From Microvirga sp. (GTDB taxonomy: Bacteria; Pseudomonadota; Alphaproteobacteria; Rhizobiales; Beijerinckiaceae): a stretch of DNA of 64,000 bases. Below, in pieces: positions 56,755 through 64,000 of the stretch. The stretch covers positions 62,001-126,000 of the forward strand of contig JAKOMT010000006.1 of assembly GCA_022241475.1 (NCBI GenBank). Reading direction: 5' to 3'. The first letter of the stretch is position 1. Every line of letters begins with the position of its first letter. Below the pieces are notes generated by a model. That model saw only the letters and a program-made list of their open reading frames with translations. It had not been told where the DNA came from and searched no databases. Position numbers and translations under genes: made by a program.

Positions 56755-57290
56755 GCGCGCGCCGTTCCGCTGACGGGGGAGGCCCCCCGCCGAGCGGCCT
56801 CGATCGTCGCGACGTCGATCTTGCGCATCGTCATCATCGCGTCGAAGGCGCGCTTGGCCTGATCGCCGCCCGCCGCCAGCGCATCCGTCAGGACGCGGGG
56901 CGTGATCTGCCAGTTCATCCCCCAGCGGTCCTTGCACCAGCCGCACTCGCTTTCCCGCCCACCGTTTCCGACGATCGCGTTCCAGTAGCGGTCGGTCTCC
57001 TCCTGATCGTCGGTCGCGATCTGGAAGGAGAACGCTTCCGATTGCGGAAAGATCGGACCTCCGTTCAGACCGAGGCAGGGAACGCCGCAAACGGTGAACC
57101 GCACCGTCAGCACGTCCCCCGCCTTGCCCGCCGGGTAGTCGCTCGGGGCGCGGTGGACGGACGTCACCTCGCTGTCGGGAAAGGTCGCGGCGTAGAAGCG
57201 GGCCGCTTCCTCGGCGTCTTTGTCGAACCAGAGACAGATGAGCGCTTTCGGGGTCGTCCCTTCGGCGTCGGGCGCGGTTGAATTCGTCAT
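56751..57290 (-). CDS. PhnB-like VOC family protein
   Basis: 179 residues. TTPKALICLWFDKDAEEAARFYAATFPDSEV and later ESECGWCKDRWGMNWQITPRVL are the marks of the PhnB-type (3-demethylubiquinone methyltransferase-like) VOC group. No SAM site is present, so despite the common database name it is not a methyltransferase. It precedes and overlaps the DHFR-like gene by 4 bases. Another VOC gene lies 33 bases upstream on the same strand, so all three may form one unit. Confidence 0.84.
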   Translation of the reverse strand: MTNSTAPDAEGTTPKALICLWFDKDAEEAARFYAATFPDSEVTSVHRAPSDYPAGKAGDVLTVRFTVCGVPCLGLNGGPIFPQSEAFSFQIATDDQEETDRYWNAIVGNGGRESECGWCKDRWGMNWQITPRVLTDALAAGGDQAKRAFDAMMTMRKIDVATIEAARRGASPVSGTARA

Positions 57291-57323
57291 GGCTTCATCC
57301 TCGAATGGCGCGGGATGGGGCGA

Positions 57324-57725
57324 TCAGGATTGCGCGCCGGTTTGCAGGATCCCCCACTTGATCCCGAACGGATCTTCCAGAAGTCCCCAATCGTCGCCCC
57401 AGAACTGCCGCTCGTAAGGCGCGAGCGTCTTGCAGCCCGCCGCGACGGCGCGGTCCCACCAGGCTCGGCCATCCTCGACCACGAGCTGCAGGTGGCCGAA
57501 ATTCGTCGACGGCGCCGGACCCCCGCCGACATGGTCCGTCATCATCAGGCAGCCGCCGTTGACGCCGATCTGGGCGTGCATGAGACCCGCCGCGCCGTCC
57601 GGCATCGGCATGCGCCCCATCTCGGTGGCCGCGAAAGCGCGGACGTAGAAATCGCAAGCCTCGCCCGACCGGCCCGCCATGGCCAGGTAGGGGACGACGC
57701 CCCGCATCGGATTCGCTTCCGGCAT
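57324..57725 (-). CDS. VOC family glyoxalase-like protein
   Basis: 133 residues of PhnB-like VOC sequence: NPMRGVVPYLAMAGRSGEACDFYVRAF, then GAAGLMHAQIGVNGGCLMMTDH and GLLEDPFGIKWGILQ. It starts at ATG 57725 with AGGAGG upstream (minus strand). It is divergent from the MarR-type regulator, whose palindromic operator lies in between, and heads the run of VOC and DHFR-like genes. Confidence 0.85.
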   Translation of the reverse strand: MPEANPMRGVVPYLAMAGRSGEACDFYVRAFAATEMGRMPMPDGAAGLMHAQIGVNGGCLMMTDHVGGGPAPSTNFGHLQLVVEDGRAWWDRAVAAGCKTLAPYERQFWGDDWGLLEDPFGIKWGILQTGAQS

Positions 57726-57770
57726 CTGTCTGTCCTCCTGCTGCGGCAGATCGATGTTGCGCTTGGCTAT

Positions 57771-57790
57771 TTACTTTGATATCAAAATAA
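57771..57790. promoter_or_regulatory. Palindromic operator between the VOC run and the MarR gene
   Basis: TTACTTTGATATCAAAATAA reads almost the same on both strands (18 of 20), with a perfect core TTTGATATCAAA at 57775-57786. It ends one base before the marR start codon and is 46 bases from the divergent VOC start, the usual place for a MarR autoregulatory site controlling both directions. Confidence 0.75.
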
Positions 57791-57791
57791 A

Positions 57792-58244
57792 ATGCGCGAC
57801 GCAATCCCCGACATTCTGCCCCGTGAGACGGTTCTGAACATCCGCGACACCTGCCTGTGTCTCGCCACCCAACGGGCGGCGCGCAGGTTGGCGCGCCGCT
57901 TCGACGCGGCGCTTCGCCCGTTCGGGCTGACGAACGGTCAATTCTCCCTGATGGTGGCGCTCAACCAGCCGGCGCCGCCGCCGATCGGACGACTGGCGCC
58001 CTTCCTCGGCATGGACCCCTCGACCCTGACGGCCGCGGTGAAGCCGCTGGCGCGCCGGGGGCTGCTCAGCGTCGAGCCCGATCCCGACGATCGCCGATCC
58101 CGCAGGCTTCGCATCACCCCCGAAGGCGTGGCGCTGATGCGCGAGGCTGTTCTGGTCTGGCGCGACGCGCACGCCGACCTCGACGCGGGTCTGGAAGCGG
58201 GCGCGGCGGACGCGCTACGCCGGGGCCTCGCGCAGATCGCGTAA
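57792..58244 (+). CDS. MarR family transcriptional regulator
   Basis: 150 residues, winged-helix DNA-binding protein: NGQFSLMVALNQPAPPPIGRLAPFLGMDPSTLTAAVKPLARRG is the helix-turn-helix and LLSVEPDPDDRRSRRLRITPEG the wing with the conserved DxRxxR. Cysteines at CLCLA near residue 21 could sense redox state or an electrophile. The ATG at 57792 directly follows a palindrome and has no ribosome site, so translation may be leaderless. It probably regulates itself and the divergent VOC/DHFR-like genes. Confidence 0.88.
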   Translation: MRDAIPDILPRETVLNIRDTCLCLATQRAARRLARRFDAALRPFGLTNGQFSLMVALNQPAPPPIGRLAPFLGMDPSTLTAAVKPLARRGLLSVEPDPDDRRSRRLRITPEGVALMREAVLVWRDAHADLDAGLEAGAADALRRGLAQIA

Positions 58245-58291
58245 CGTGAGACCGGGCGGCGCCAGACCCGTCATCGGATGCGAGAGCCGCA

Positions 58292-58744
58292 TCAATCCTC
58301 GATCGGAGGGGCGGCTGCCTCCGCAATTCCATCCTCCGCCATCCGGCGGCAGGCTTCGTCGAATACGGCGGTGTCGAGATAGGCGTGCAAGCTGACGACC
58401 TTGCCCCATCGCATCCGCACGACGTGGACTCCGTTATTGAGATAGGGCTCCGCATTCGCCAACACCGCGCTGTCGGACCATTCGACGGTGACTGTCGTGT
58501 CCCACGGCCAGCCCGAGACGGCCACGTGCTTGACCTCGAAGTCGAGGTTGCGGTTCAGGCGAAACAGGCGTTCGAACCATTTCCTCATCGCAGGTTTCGT
58601 GCGCCGGACGCCCCCGATCGGGCCGGAGCCCGAAAAGACGTGTTCGAACCGTGGAGCCATGCCCGCCAAAGCGACCTCGTAGTCCCCGCGGTTCAGGGCC
58701 TCGAATACGCCGCGCACCTTCCGGTCGACGATGAAATGGTACAT
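58292..58744 (-). CDS. SnoaL-like (NTF2-fold) protein
   Basis: 150 residues. RKVRGVFEALNRGDYEVALAG and MAPRFEHVFSGSGPIGG, followed by WFERLFRLNRNLDFEVKHVA and VRMRWGKVVSLHAYLDT, fit the cone-shaped SnoaL/NTF2-like fold used by small isomerases and binding proteins. No catalytic set can be recognised. It is the second gene downstream of the TetR operators on the minus strand, after a 69-residue membrane protein. Confidence 0.8.
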   Translation of the reverse strand: MYHFIVDRKVRGVFEALNRGDYEVALAGMAPRFEHVFSGSGPIGGVRRTKPAMRKWFERLFRLNRNLDFEVKHVAVSGWPWDTTVTVEWSDSAVLANAEPYLNNGVHVVRMRWGKVVSLHAYLDTAVFDEACRRMAEDGIAEAAAPPIED

Positions 58745-58765
58745 TTCCTGGTCCTCCCTGGAGCG

Positions 58766-58975
58766 TCAGCGCGGGTTGCGGCCGAACAGAGCGGTCAGGC
58801 GCCCCTGCTTCCACATCGCGACGCCTGTGAGCGTGATCAGCGGGATCAGGGCGAGACGGGCGGCCAGGGTCCAGTTCGGATCGGCGTGCCACGGCGAATA
58901 GATGTAAGCGCCGATGAACAGGCCGATCGCGATATGGGCGCTGCGTAGGATCGTTCTGAAGGTGCGGGGCGTCAT
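58766..58975 (-). CDS. Small two-helix membrane protein (69 aa)
   Basis: 69 residues beginning MTPRTFRTILRSAHIAIGLF with one helix at about residues 12-28 and a second at 40-55 (LALIPLITLTGVAMWKQG). It lies between two divergent operators and the SnoaL-like gene, with 21 bases to the latter. It is therefore likely the first gene of the unit repressed by the TetR protein encoded next door. The family is not recognised, though similar small membrane proteins often accompany TetR regulators. Confidence 0.65.
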   Translation of the reverse strand: MTPRTFRTILRSAHIAIGLFIGAYIYSPWHADPNWTLAARLALIPLITLTGVAMWKQGRLTALFGRNPR

Positions 58976-58990
58976 GGGGCGTCTCCGTGC

Positions 58991-59040
58991 ATATGTTGAC
59001 GATGTCCATATTCCTTTTTATGTGGACGCTGTCAACATAT
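58991..59040. promoter_or_regulatory. Two TetR-type operators between divergent genes
   Basis: Two dyads fit TGTnGACnnnGTCnACA: TGTTGACGATGTCCATA at 58994-59010 and TGTGGACGCTGTCAACA at 59021-59037. They also form a larger inverted repeat, with 16 of 20 bases matching between the arms. They sit between the 69-residue membrane protein (minus) and the tetR gene (plus), leaving 10 bases between the sites. Confidence 0.85.
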
Positions 59041-59057
59041 TCCTGCATGATCGTTTC

Positions 59058-59708
59058 ATGACAGATCGATCTCCTCGGAACGGCCGGCGCGCCTATCATC
59101 ACGGCGATCTTCGCGCAGCGCTCATCGCGGCGGCGCAAAGCCTCCTGCGGGAAAGCGGCGAATGGGGTTTCACCCTGCGCGAAGTGGCCCGCGTGGCGGG
59201 CGTCAGTCACAACGCGCCCTACAACCACTTCGACGACAAGCGGGCGCTGTTGGCGGCCGTCGCCGAAATCGGCTTCACGGACTTGGGCGCGGAATTGACC
59301 CGCCGGAGCGACGCGGTGCCGCCCGACGCCCATGAAAACCGGATCGTCGCGCTCGCCGAAGCCTATGTTGGTTTCGGCGTGGATAATCCAGCGATGTTCC
59401 GACTGATGTTTTCCGAGGATTTGGCGCAGGCCGTGGACCTCCCCGGGCTTCGAACGGCTTCGGAAGCGGCCTTCGGCGTCCTGCGCGACGCGATCGCGTC
59501 GGCGGCCGCCGACGGAAAACTTTCGCCGGACGCGAACGGCGTCCACACATTGGCGGCTTGGGCTCTCGTTCACGGGCTGGCGACACTTCTCATCGACGGC
59601 CGCGTGCCCGTCCCCGCTCACGCAGGCGCGCGCGACGCCCTCGTCGCCGGCGTCGCGCGCGCTCTTTTGGTCGGCATGAGTGTGCAGGACGGCGGGCGAG
59701 GGGATTGA
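59058..59708 (+). CDS. TetR/AcrR family transcriptional repressor
   Basis: 216 residues from ATG 59058. The helix-turn-helix region GRRAYHHGDLRAALIAAAQSLL and GFTLREVARVAGVSHNAPYNHFDDKRALLAA is standard for TetR, followed by a ligand-binding TetR_C (WHG-type) domain with AYVGFGVDNPAMFRLMFSEDL. Two matching operators are upstream, so it most likely represses itself and the divergent membrane-protein/SnoaL genes. The inducer is unknown. The open frame extends to 58914, but that part overlaps the operator. Confidence 0.9.
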   Translation: MTDRSPRNGRRAYHHGDLRAALIAAAQSLLRESGEWGFTLREVARVAGVSHNAPYNHFDDKRALLAAVAEIGFTDLGAELTRRSDAVPPDAHENRIVALAEAYVGFGVDNPAMFRLMFSEDLAQAVDLPGLRTASEAAFGVLRDAIASAAADGKLSPDANGVHTLAAWALVHGLATLLIDGRVPVPAHAGARDALVAGVARALLVGMSVQDGGRGD

Positions 59709-59810
59709 CGCGGTGTCGCGCGCCGCGCCGCGGGCGACGATTGCGCTTCGGCGGCCCGGCGACGCGACGCCGCCTTTCTCCCCGATCGAAGCCGGTTCAA
59801 TCCTTCATCG

Positions 59811-61598
59811 TCACGTGCGCACGCGTTCTTCCGGCGGCTGGACGGCGACCGCGGTGAGAGGCTCCGGCACCGGCGCTGTCAGCACGTAGTCGCGTCCCGA
59901 CATGATGTCCCCCTGCACCTGCTCGGTGAGCCGCTGGGCGTCGCGGCGGCGGATATCGTTCAGGGTGTCCGTCACGCTCGCCTCGTCGCAGCCGAGGCGT
60001 CGAAGACTTTCGGCTCCCATCAGCAGGGCGGATTCCAGCGTCTCGCGAATTTCGAAATCGACGCCGGCGCGGATCAGTTCGATGGAATGGGCCCGGTCAT
60101 AGCTGCGAGTCAGCACCTGCGCGTTGGGGAAGGCGTGGGCGGCGAGCTCGACGATCGCGCCGACGGCCTTCCGGTCGTCCGCGGCCACGATGATCACTTC
60201 CGCCTCGGCCGCTCCGGATGCGCGCAGGATGTCGAGCCGCGTGCCGTCTCCATAATAGACCTTGAAGCCGAAGCGCGCGGCCTCGCGGATACGGTCGGGA
60301 TTGTTTTCGATCACCGAAACCTCGACCCCGCGCGCCAGCAGCATCTGCAGGGCGATCTGACCGAACCGGCCGAACCCGATGACGAGCACCTTGCCCTTCA
60401 GGTCGCGCGCCGGCTCCACCCCGTCGAGCGACACGTCGCCGTCGCGCAGCAGCCGGTCGGCTGCGAGCAACATCAGCGGCGTGATCGCCATCGACAGGAT
60501 CACGACGGTCGAAAAGATCGCGTTGTCCCGCGCGTCGATCACGCCGCCCGAGGCGGCCGCGGTGAAGAGGACGAACGCGAATTCGCCTCCTTGCGCGAAC
60601 ATGACGGCGCGTCGGAGCCCGGTCAGGTTCGGGCTGCCGAAGAGGCGGGCGGTGACGTAGATGGCGAGCGCCTTGACCAGGGTGAACGCGAGCAGCATTC
60701 CGATCAGAAGCGGCCACTCTGTCGAGACGATCGCCAGGTCGAGCGACATCCCGACGGCCAGGAAGAACAAGCCCATCAGAAGGCCCCGGAAGGGCTCGAC
60801 ATCGCTTTCTATCTGGTGGCGGTAGCTCGAGCCCGACAACATGACGCCGGCCAGAAACGCCCCCATCGCCATCGACAGACCCACCGCCTCCATCAGGAGC
60901 GCCGCGCCGAGAACGACGAGCAGCGCGCCGGCGGTCAGCACCTCCCGCGTGCGGGCGTAAGCCAGGAGCGCGAAGAACGGATCGAGCAGCCAGCGCCCCA
61001 CGACGAGGAGGACGACGAGGCCGGCCGAGGCCAGCCCCAGCGCCCAGAGCCCGCCATCGCCCTGGCCGACCGGCGACAGAAACGCGACCACGGCCAGCAA
61101 CGGGACGATGAGCAGATCTTCGAACAACAGGATCGAAACCGACTTCTGCCCGTCCGGGCTCGCGATTTCCCCTCGCTCCTGCAAGGTCGACATGATCACG
61201 GCCGTCGAGGACAGAACGAAGCCCGACGCGGCGACGAAGGCGGTCACGGGAGCGAGCCCGAACAGACCGACGCCCGCCCCGGTCAGCAACGCCACGGCGA
61301 CCGACACCTGCGTCAGTCCCAGGCCGAAGATCTGGCCCCGCATCGCCCAGAGCTTCTGCGGGCGCAGCTCCAGCCCGACGACGAACAGAAACATCACGAC
61401 GCCGAGTTCCGCGAAATGAAGGATCGTGTCCGGGTCCGTGAACAAGCCCGCCACCGACGGGCCGATGAGAGCCCCGGCCGCGAAATAGCCGAGCACCGAG
61501 CCCAGCCCGAGCTTGCGGAAGAGCGGAACCGCCACCACCGCCGCGCCCATCAGGGCCACCATCGGCCCGATCACCGGGCCCAATCCTTCCGCAGCCAT
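59811..61598 (-). CDS. Monovalent cation:proton antiporter-2 (Kef/CPA2) family protein
   Basis: 595 residues from ATG 61598. About 12 helices with the CPA2 motifs SVLGYFAAGALIGPS, FAELGVVMFLFVVGLELRPQKLW and LSSTAVIMSTLQERGE, then MGAFLAGVMLSGSSYRHQIES, followed by a TrkA_N domain (GKVLVIGFGRFGQIALQMLLA) for NAD(H) binding in the C-terminal third. Closest known pattern is KefB/KefC: potassium efflux in exchange for protons, gated by glutathione adducts. The adjacent divergent GST gene fits a glutathione-linked role. KefF/KefG is not visible. Confidence 0.88.
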   Translation of the reverse strand: MAAEGLGPVIGPMVALMGAAVVAVPLFRKLGLGSVLGYFAAGALIGPSVAGLFTDPDTILHFAELGVVMFLFVVGLELRPQKLWAMRGQIFGLGLTQVSVAVALLTGAGVGLFGLAPVTAFVAASGFVLSSTAVIMSTLQERGEIASPDGQKSVSILLFEDLLIVPLLAVVAFLSPVGQGDGGLWALGLASAGLVVLLVVGRWLLDPFFALLAYARTREVLTAGALLVVLGAALLMEAVGLSMAMGAFLAGVMLSGSSYRHQIESDVEPFRGLLMGLFFLAVGMSLDLAIVSTEWPLLIGMLLAFTLVKALAIYVTARLFGSPNLTGLRRAVMFAQGGEFAFVLFTAAASGGVIDARDNAIFSTVVILSMAITPLMLLAADRLLRDGDVSLDGVEPARDLKGKVLVIGFGRFGQIALQMLLARGVEVSVIENNPDRIREAARFGFKVYYGDGTRLDILRASGAAEAEVIIVAADDRKAVGAIVELAAHAFPNAQVLTRSYDRAHSIELIRAGVDFEIRETLESALLMGAESLRRLGCDEASVTDTLNDIRRRDAQRLTEQVQGDIMSGRDYVLTAPVPEPLTAVAVQPPEERVRT

Positions 61599-61763
61599 CC
61601 CGCGCTCCCGATCCTCGATCCCGGCGATGTTTGTCCCATGGTCTCCAAATGCCGTCCATCGGTTAGCGCCGCGGCTCGCCTGCGCCGTTTCTCTAGGCTC
61701 TCGGCAGGTTCCCCCGGCTCGCGTATTCTGGCTTCGGCCGGTTTTCCACGGAGAAGCCTCGCG

Positions 61764-62417
61764 ATGATCCCAGTCGTCACAGCCTTCGAGCGGTCTCCGG
61801 ACCGGGGCAGGGGCCTGGCGCGCGACATGCGCGTGCGCTGGGCTCTCGAAGAAGCGGGCAGGCCCTACGAGGTCCGGCTCGTCTCGTTCCGTGAACTGAA
61901 GGAGCCGGCGCATCGCGCGCTCCATCCCTTCGGCCAAATTCCGACCTATCAGGACGGCGATCTCGCGCTCTTCGAGTCGGGCGCGATCGTTCTTCACGTC
62001 GCTGAAGCGAGCCCGGCGCTTCTGCCGAAAGACGCGAACGCGAGAGCGCGCGCCATCGCCTGGATCTTCGCCGCGCTGGACACGGTGGAGCCGCCGATCT
62101 GGGATCTCGACATGGCCGGACTTCTCGAAGGCGGAGAGCCTTGGCACGAGCGTCGCCTGCCGGTCCTGAGGGATCGCGTCCGGCTACGGCTCGGCGAACT
62201 CTCGCTGCGGCTGGGGGACGCCGACTGGCTCGAGGGCGCGTTCACCGCGGGCGATCTCATGATGGTGACGGTGCTGCGCCGGCTCGACGGAACGGGGCTG
62301 CTGGAGGAACGTCCGAACCTCTGCGCCTATGTCGCGCGGGGCGAAGCCCGCCCGGCGTTCGAACGCGCGTTCGCGGCGCAACGGGCGGTCTTCACCGGCG
62401 ACCCGCCGAAGCTCTGA
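61764..62417 (+). CDS. Glutathione S-transferase family protein
   Basis: 217 residues from ATG 61764. The N-terminal thioredoxin fold has RVRWALEEAGRPYEV and HPFGQIPTYQDGDLALFESGAIVLHV (cis-Pro and ESGAI glutathione site), followed by a helical C-terminal domain with FTAGDLMMVTVLRR (N-capping box). No obvious catalytic Ser/Tyr/Cys stands out at the expected place. Divergent from the Kef-type antiporter, with about 165 bases between them. Confidence 0.87.
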   Translation: MIPVVTAFERSPDRGRGLARDMRVRWALEEAGRPYEVRLVSFRELKEPAHRALHPFGQIPTYQDGDLALFESGAIVLHVAEASPALLPKDANARARAIAWIFAALDTVEPPIWDLDMAGLLEGGEPWHERRLPVLRDRVRLRLGELSLRLGDADWLEGAFTAGDLMMVTVLRRLDGTGLLEERPNLCAYVARGEARPAFERAFAAQRAVFTGDPPKL

Positions 62418-62696
62418 ACGCGGCGGCCCGGGCGGATTTCGCAACGCGCGAAAGCGAACGCCCGCATTGCGGCGCTGGAGGCGGCGTTCTACGAACACGG
62501 GGTCCCGCCGTGCAGCTTCCCGTCGCCCGGGCCCGTCGCTCACCGCCGCCGAAGGACCGGCGCGCGAAAGGAAACCCGACCGCGCGAACGCGTTCGCGCG
62601 GAGCGGTCGGGGAAATGATGGCCGGCGCACCGGCCAGCAGCCCGCCGTCGGCGCCGATGCGGCCGAAACGAGGGCGCAACTGGAGGTAATTAGATC
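62418..62696. other. Intergenic region between the GST and CnbZ-like genes
   Basis: No gene is convincing. The first 150 bases are GC-rich without a good start or family match. The next part holds a long hairpin (62575-62611). The ribosome site GGAGG for the next gene lies at the end. Confidence 0.4.
62575..62611. repeat. Long hairpin with a perfect 20-base palindrome
   Basis: CGCGCGAACGCGTTCGCGCG at 62581-62600 is a perfect palindrome, flanked by CCCGACC (62575-62581) and GGTCGGG (62605-62611). It could end the GST transcript, although no T-run follows, or act as a structured site ahead of the next gene. Confidence 0.55.
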
Positions 62697-63443
62697 GTGA
62701 CCGCAGTCAAGTTCGAACCGGGCGGCTATCGGTACGCCCCGGGCGTTTTCCAGTATTCGGCCGGCGTCGTCGCCGAGCCGGGCTTCGAGATCGTGCGGGT
62801 GCGGTTACGCAATCCCGTTCCCGTCGCGCAGGGCTTCGACCGCATCGCGAAGGTCATCGAGGCGGCAGGGCGCCCGCTCACGGCGTTCTGCGCCTGCGAG
62901 CTGCGCTCGCCCGAGCCCTTCACGGAAGAGGGCTTCAAGGCCTTCAACGAGGTCTATGTCGGCACGCTGGAGAAATGGGGAATCTTTCGCGACGGCGTGA
63001 ACCCCGTGGCCCGCAGCAACGTCTGTCCCGAGATCGACAAGCCGGCGGAGCCGTCCTTCCACGCCTTCTGCTACACGGTCGAGGCCCGCGACGCGGCCCC
63101 GTCCTTCGTCGTCGCCGGCAGCGGCGAGGCGCCCGAGGGCAAGGACAGCTACCGCGACCACACGGTGCGGCTCGGCGACACCAGCGTCGAGGGGCTGCGC
63201 GAGAAGGCTCGCTTCGTGCTGGCGGAGATGGAGCGGCGCATGGCCACCCTCGGCTTCGCCTGGGCCGATGTGACGGCGACGCAGGTCTATTCCGTCTACG
63301 ACTTCCACCCCTTCCTCGCCGACGAGATCGTCCGGCGCGGGGCGGCGGCGCACGGGTTGACCTGGCATTTCAACCGCCCGCCCGTCGACGGTCTGGACTA
63401 CGAAATGGATTGCCGCGGGATCAATCTCGAACGCGTCGTCTGA
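62697..63443 (+). CDS. CnbZ-like (2-amino-5-chloromuconate deaminase type) protein
   Basis: 248 residues starting at a GTG with GGAGG upstream. Features include YAPGVFQYSAGVVAEPGFEI, FDRIAKVIEAAGRPLTAFCACELRSP and MATLGFAWADVTATQVYSVYDFHP. The whole resembles CnbZ, a deaminase of aminomuconate intermediates in chloronitrobenzene breakdown, and distant RidA-like folds; this is from memory. No other aromatic-degradation gene lies next to it, though a Bug-type solute receptor follows at 63740, so a carboxylate-using cluster may continue past the window edge. Confidence 0.6.
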   Translation: MTAVKFEPGGYRYAPGVFQYSAGVVAEPGFEIVRVRLRNPVPVAQGFDRIAKVIEAAGRPLTAFCACELRSPEPFTEEGFKAFNEVYVGTLEKWGIFRDGVNPVARSNVCPEIDKPAEPSFHAFCYTVEARDAAPSFVVAGSGEAPEGKDSYRDHTVRLGDTSVEGLREKARFVLAEMERRMATLGFAWADVTATQVYSVYDFHPFLADEIVRRGAAAHGLTWHFNRPPVDGLDYEMDCRGINLERVV

Positions 63444-63600
63444 GCCCGCTCGGCGATTCACCTTCACCGCCAACAGTTTCGACGGCGCGGGCGATCATCG
63501 TCCGCGCCGTTGCGCATTGTGCGCGATGGACGGAGTATCGGGCGGGAGGGAGCGCGCTCACGGCATGGGCCGATCGACACGACCGGCCCGGGAGGGGCGC

Positions 63601-63640
63601 TTGACTTAGGTTTTCGCATCCCGTTACATACAGCTGTATG
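63601..63640 (+). promoter_or_regulatory. Promoter with overlapping palindrome ahead of the Bug-type receptor gene
   Basis: TTGACT at 63601-63606 and TTACAT at 63624-63629 make a plausible sigma-70-like promoter with 17-base spacing. A 14-base perfect palindrome CATACAGCTGTATG spans 63627-63640, overlapping the -10 element. Its look is that of a GntR/FCD-type operator. The receptor gene starts 100 bases downstream. Confidence 0.6.
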
Positions 63641-63739
63641 CAGCGTAGTCCAGCTGCGAAAGCCCCGCGAAGTCGACAGCGCCAAGCGCCGAACTTCCGA
63701 ACAATCGAGACGGGGCGGATCGAGGGAGGAAGAATACCA

Positions 63740-64000
63740 ATGACTCGCAGCTTCACGAAATATTGCGCCACGGCGATCGGCCTGGTCGGCGCGGCGATCT
63801 TCGCGCAACCCGCGCTCGCGCAGTTCCCCGAGCGTCCCGTAACCCTCGTCGTGCCCTTCGCCCCCGGCGGATCGAACGACATCGTGGCGCGCCAGCTCGC
63901 GCTCCAGCTCGGCGAGATGTGGGGCGAGCCCGTCGTGGTCGAGAACCGTCCCGGCGGCGGCGCGACAGTCGGAACCGGCCATGTGGCGGCTCAGGATCCC
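63740..64000 (+). CDS. Tripartite tricarboxylate transporter (Bug family) substrate-binding protein, partial
   Basis: The first 87 residues are in the window; the gene continues beyond it. ATG 63740 follows AGGGAGGA. A Sec signal peptide ends near QPALAQ and the mature start FPERPVTLVVPFAPGGSNDI with ARQLALQLGE is the hallmark of Bug (TctC-like) receptors, which capture carboxylates for TctAB-type permeases. It lies downstream of a palindromic operator and a CnbZ-like gene, suggesting use of an organic acid. Confidence 0.9.
   Translation, partial: MTRSFTKYCATAIGLVGAAIFAQPALAQFPERPVTLVVPFAPGGSNDIVARQLALQLGEMWGEPVVVENRPGGGATVGTGHVAAQDP

Noticed and set aside
60087..62417. 776 aa plus-strand frame across the Kef-type antiporter gene
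   Set aside because: Only its last 217 codons, from 61764, are a real gene (GST). The rest is antisense of the antiporter.

Overview
The window is 64 kb of high-GC DNA, gene-dense on both strands. The gene set points to a Hyphomicrobiales (Rhizobiales) alphaproteobacterium: a class I lysyl-tRNA synthetase, a MucR/Ros regulator, the lptC-lptA-lptB run, HisZ with HisG, GluQRS, CheZ and a DUF6460-type protein. A fused glycine/sarcosine-dimethylglycine methyltransferase followed by its own metK implies glycine betaine made by methylating glycine. That is a halophile trait, so a salt-tolerant relative of the Methylobacterium/Salinarimonas group is my best guess. This is inference from gene content only.

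Layout. 0-34.9 kb is mostly core genome: a solute-binding protein, LysRS, an esterase, RNase D, a methyltransferase, LPS export (lptC, lptA, lptB), a COG0523 metallochaperone GTPase behind a Zur-like operator, serA, L,D-transpeptidase, a TerB/DUF533 protein, a Ca/Na antiporter, a sirtuin with an apparent internal deletion, a SpoU-type RNA methylase, a D,D-carboxypeptidase, an M48 metalloprotease, a DegT aminotransferase, leuB, mucR, a ring-cleaving dioxygenase, phoR, proA, gluQ, a DNA glycosylase, nadE, ruvX and a UPF0173 hydrolase. 34.9-36.8 kb is a sharply AT-rich insert holding an overlapping AAA ATPase / TOPRIM-like pair, a candidate defence module. 36.9-46.2 kb returns to core genes: hisG-hisZ, a chemoreceptor, a second L,D-transpeptidase, cheZ, an MFS transporter, msrA and tRNA-Ser(GGA).

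46.2-48.4 kb, just downstream of the tRNA, is an accessory patch with a broken DUF5343 gene, an IS630-type transposase tail and a VapBC-type toxin-antitoxin pair. 48.4-51.5 kb is the betaine unit. 51.5-52.7 kb is a lower-GC pair of a SLOG-like protein and a ComF-like phosphoribosyltransferase, the least explained module here. 52.7-59.7 kb is rich in small VOC, DHFR-like and SnoaL-like proteins with MarR and TetR regulators whose palindromic operators are visible, plus two gene fragments. The end holds a Kef-type antiporter, a GST, a CnbZ-like protein and the start of a Bug-type (TTT) solute receptor that runs off the edge.

Themes: cell-envelope maintenance (Lpt, L,D-transpeptidases, carboxypeptidase, M48 protease), osmoadaptation (methyltransferase fusion plus MetK, Ca/Na antiporter, Kef-like antiporter, MgtC) and small horizontally acquired cassettes inserted between core operons. 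No CRISPR array, rRNA, intact insertion sequence or prophage was seen.
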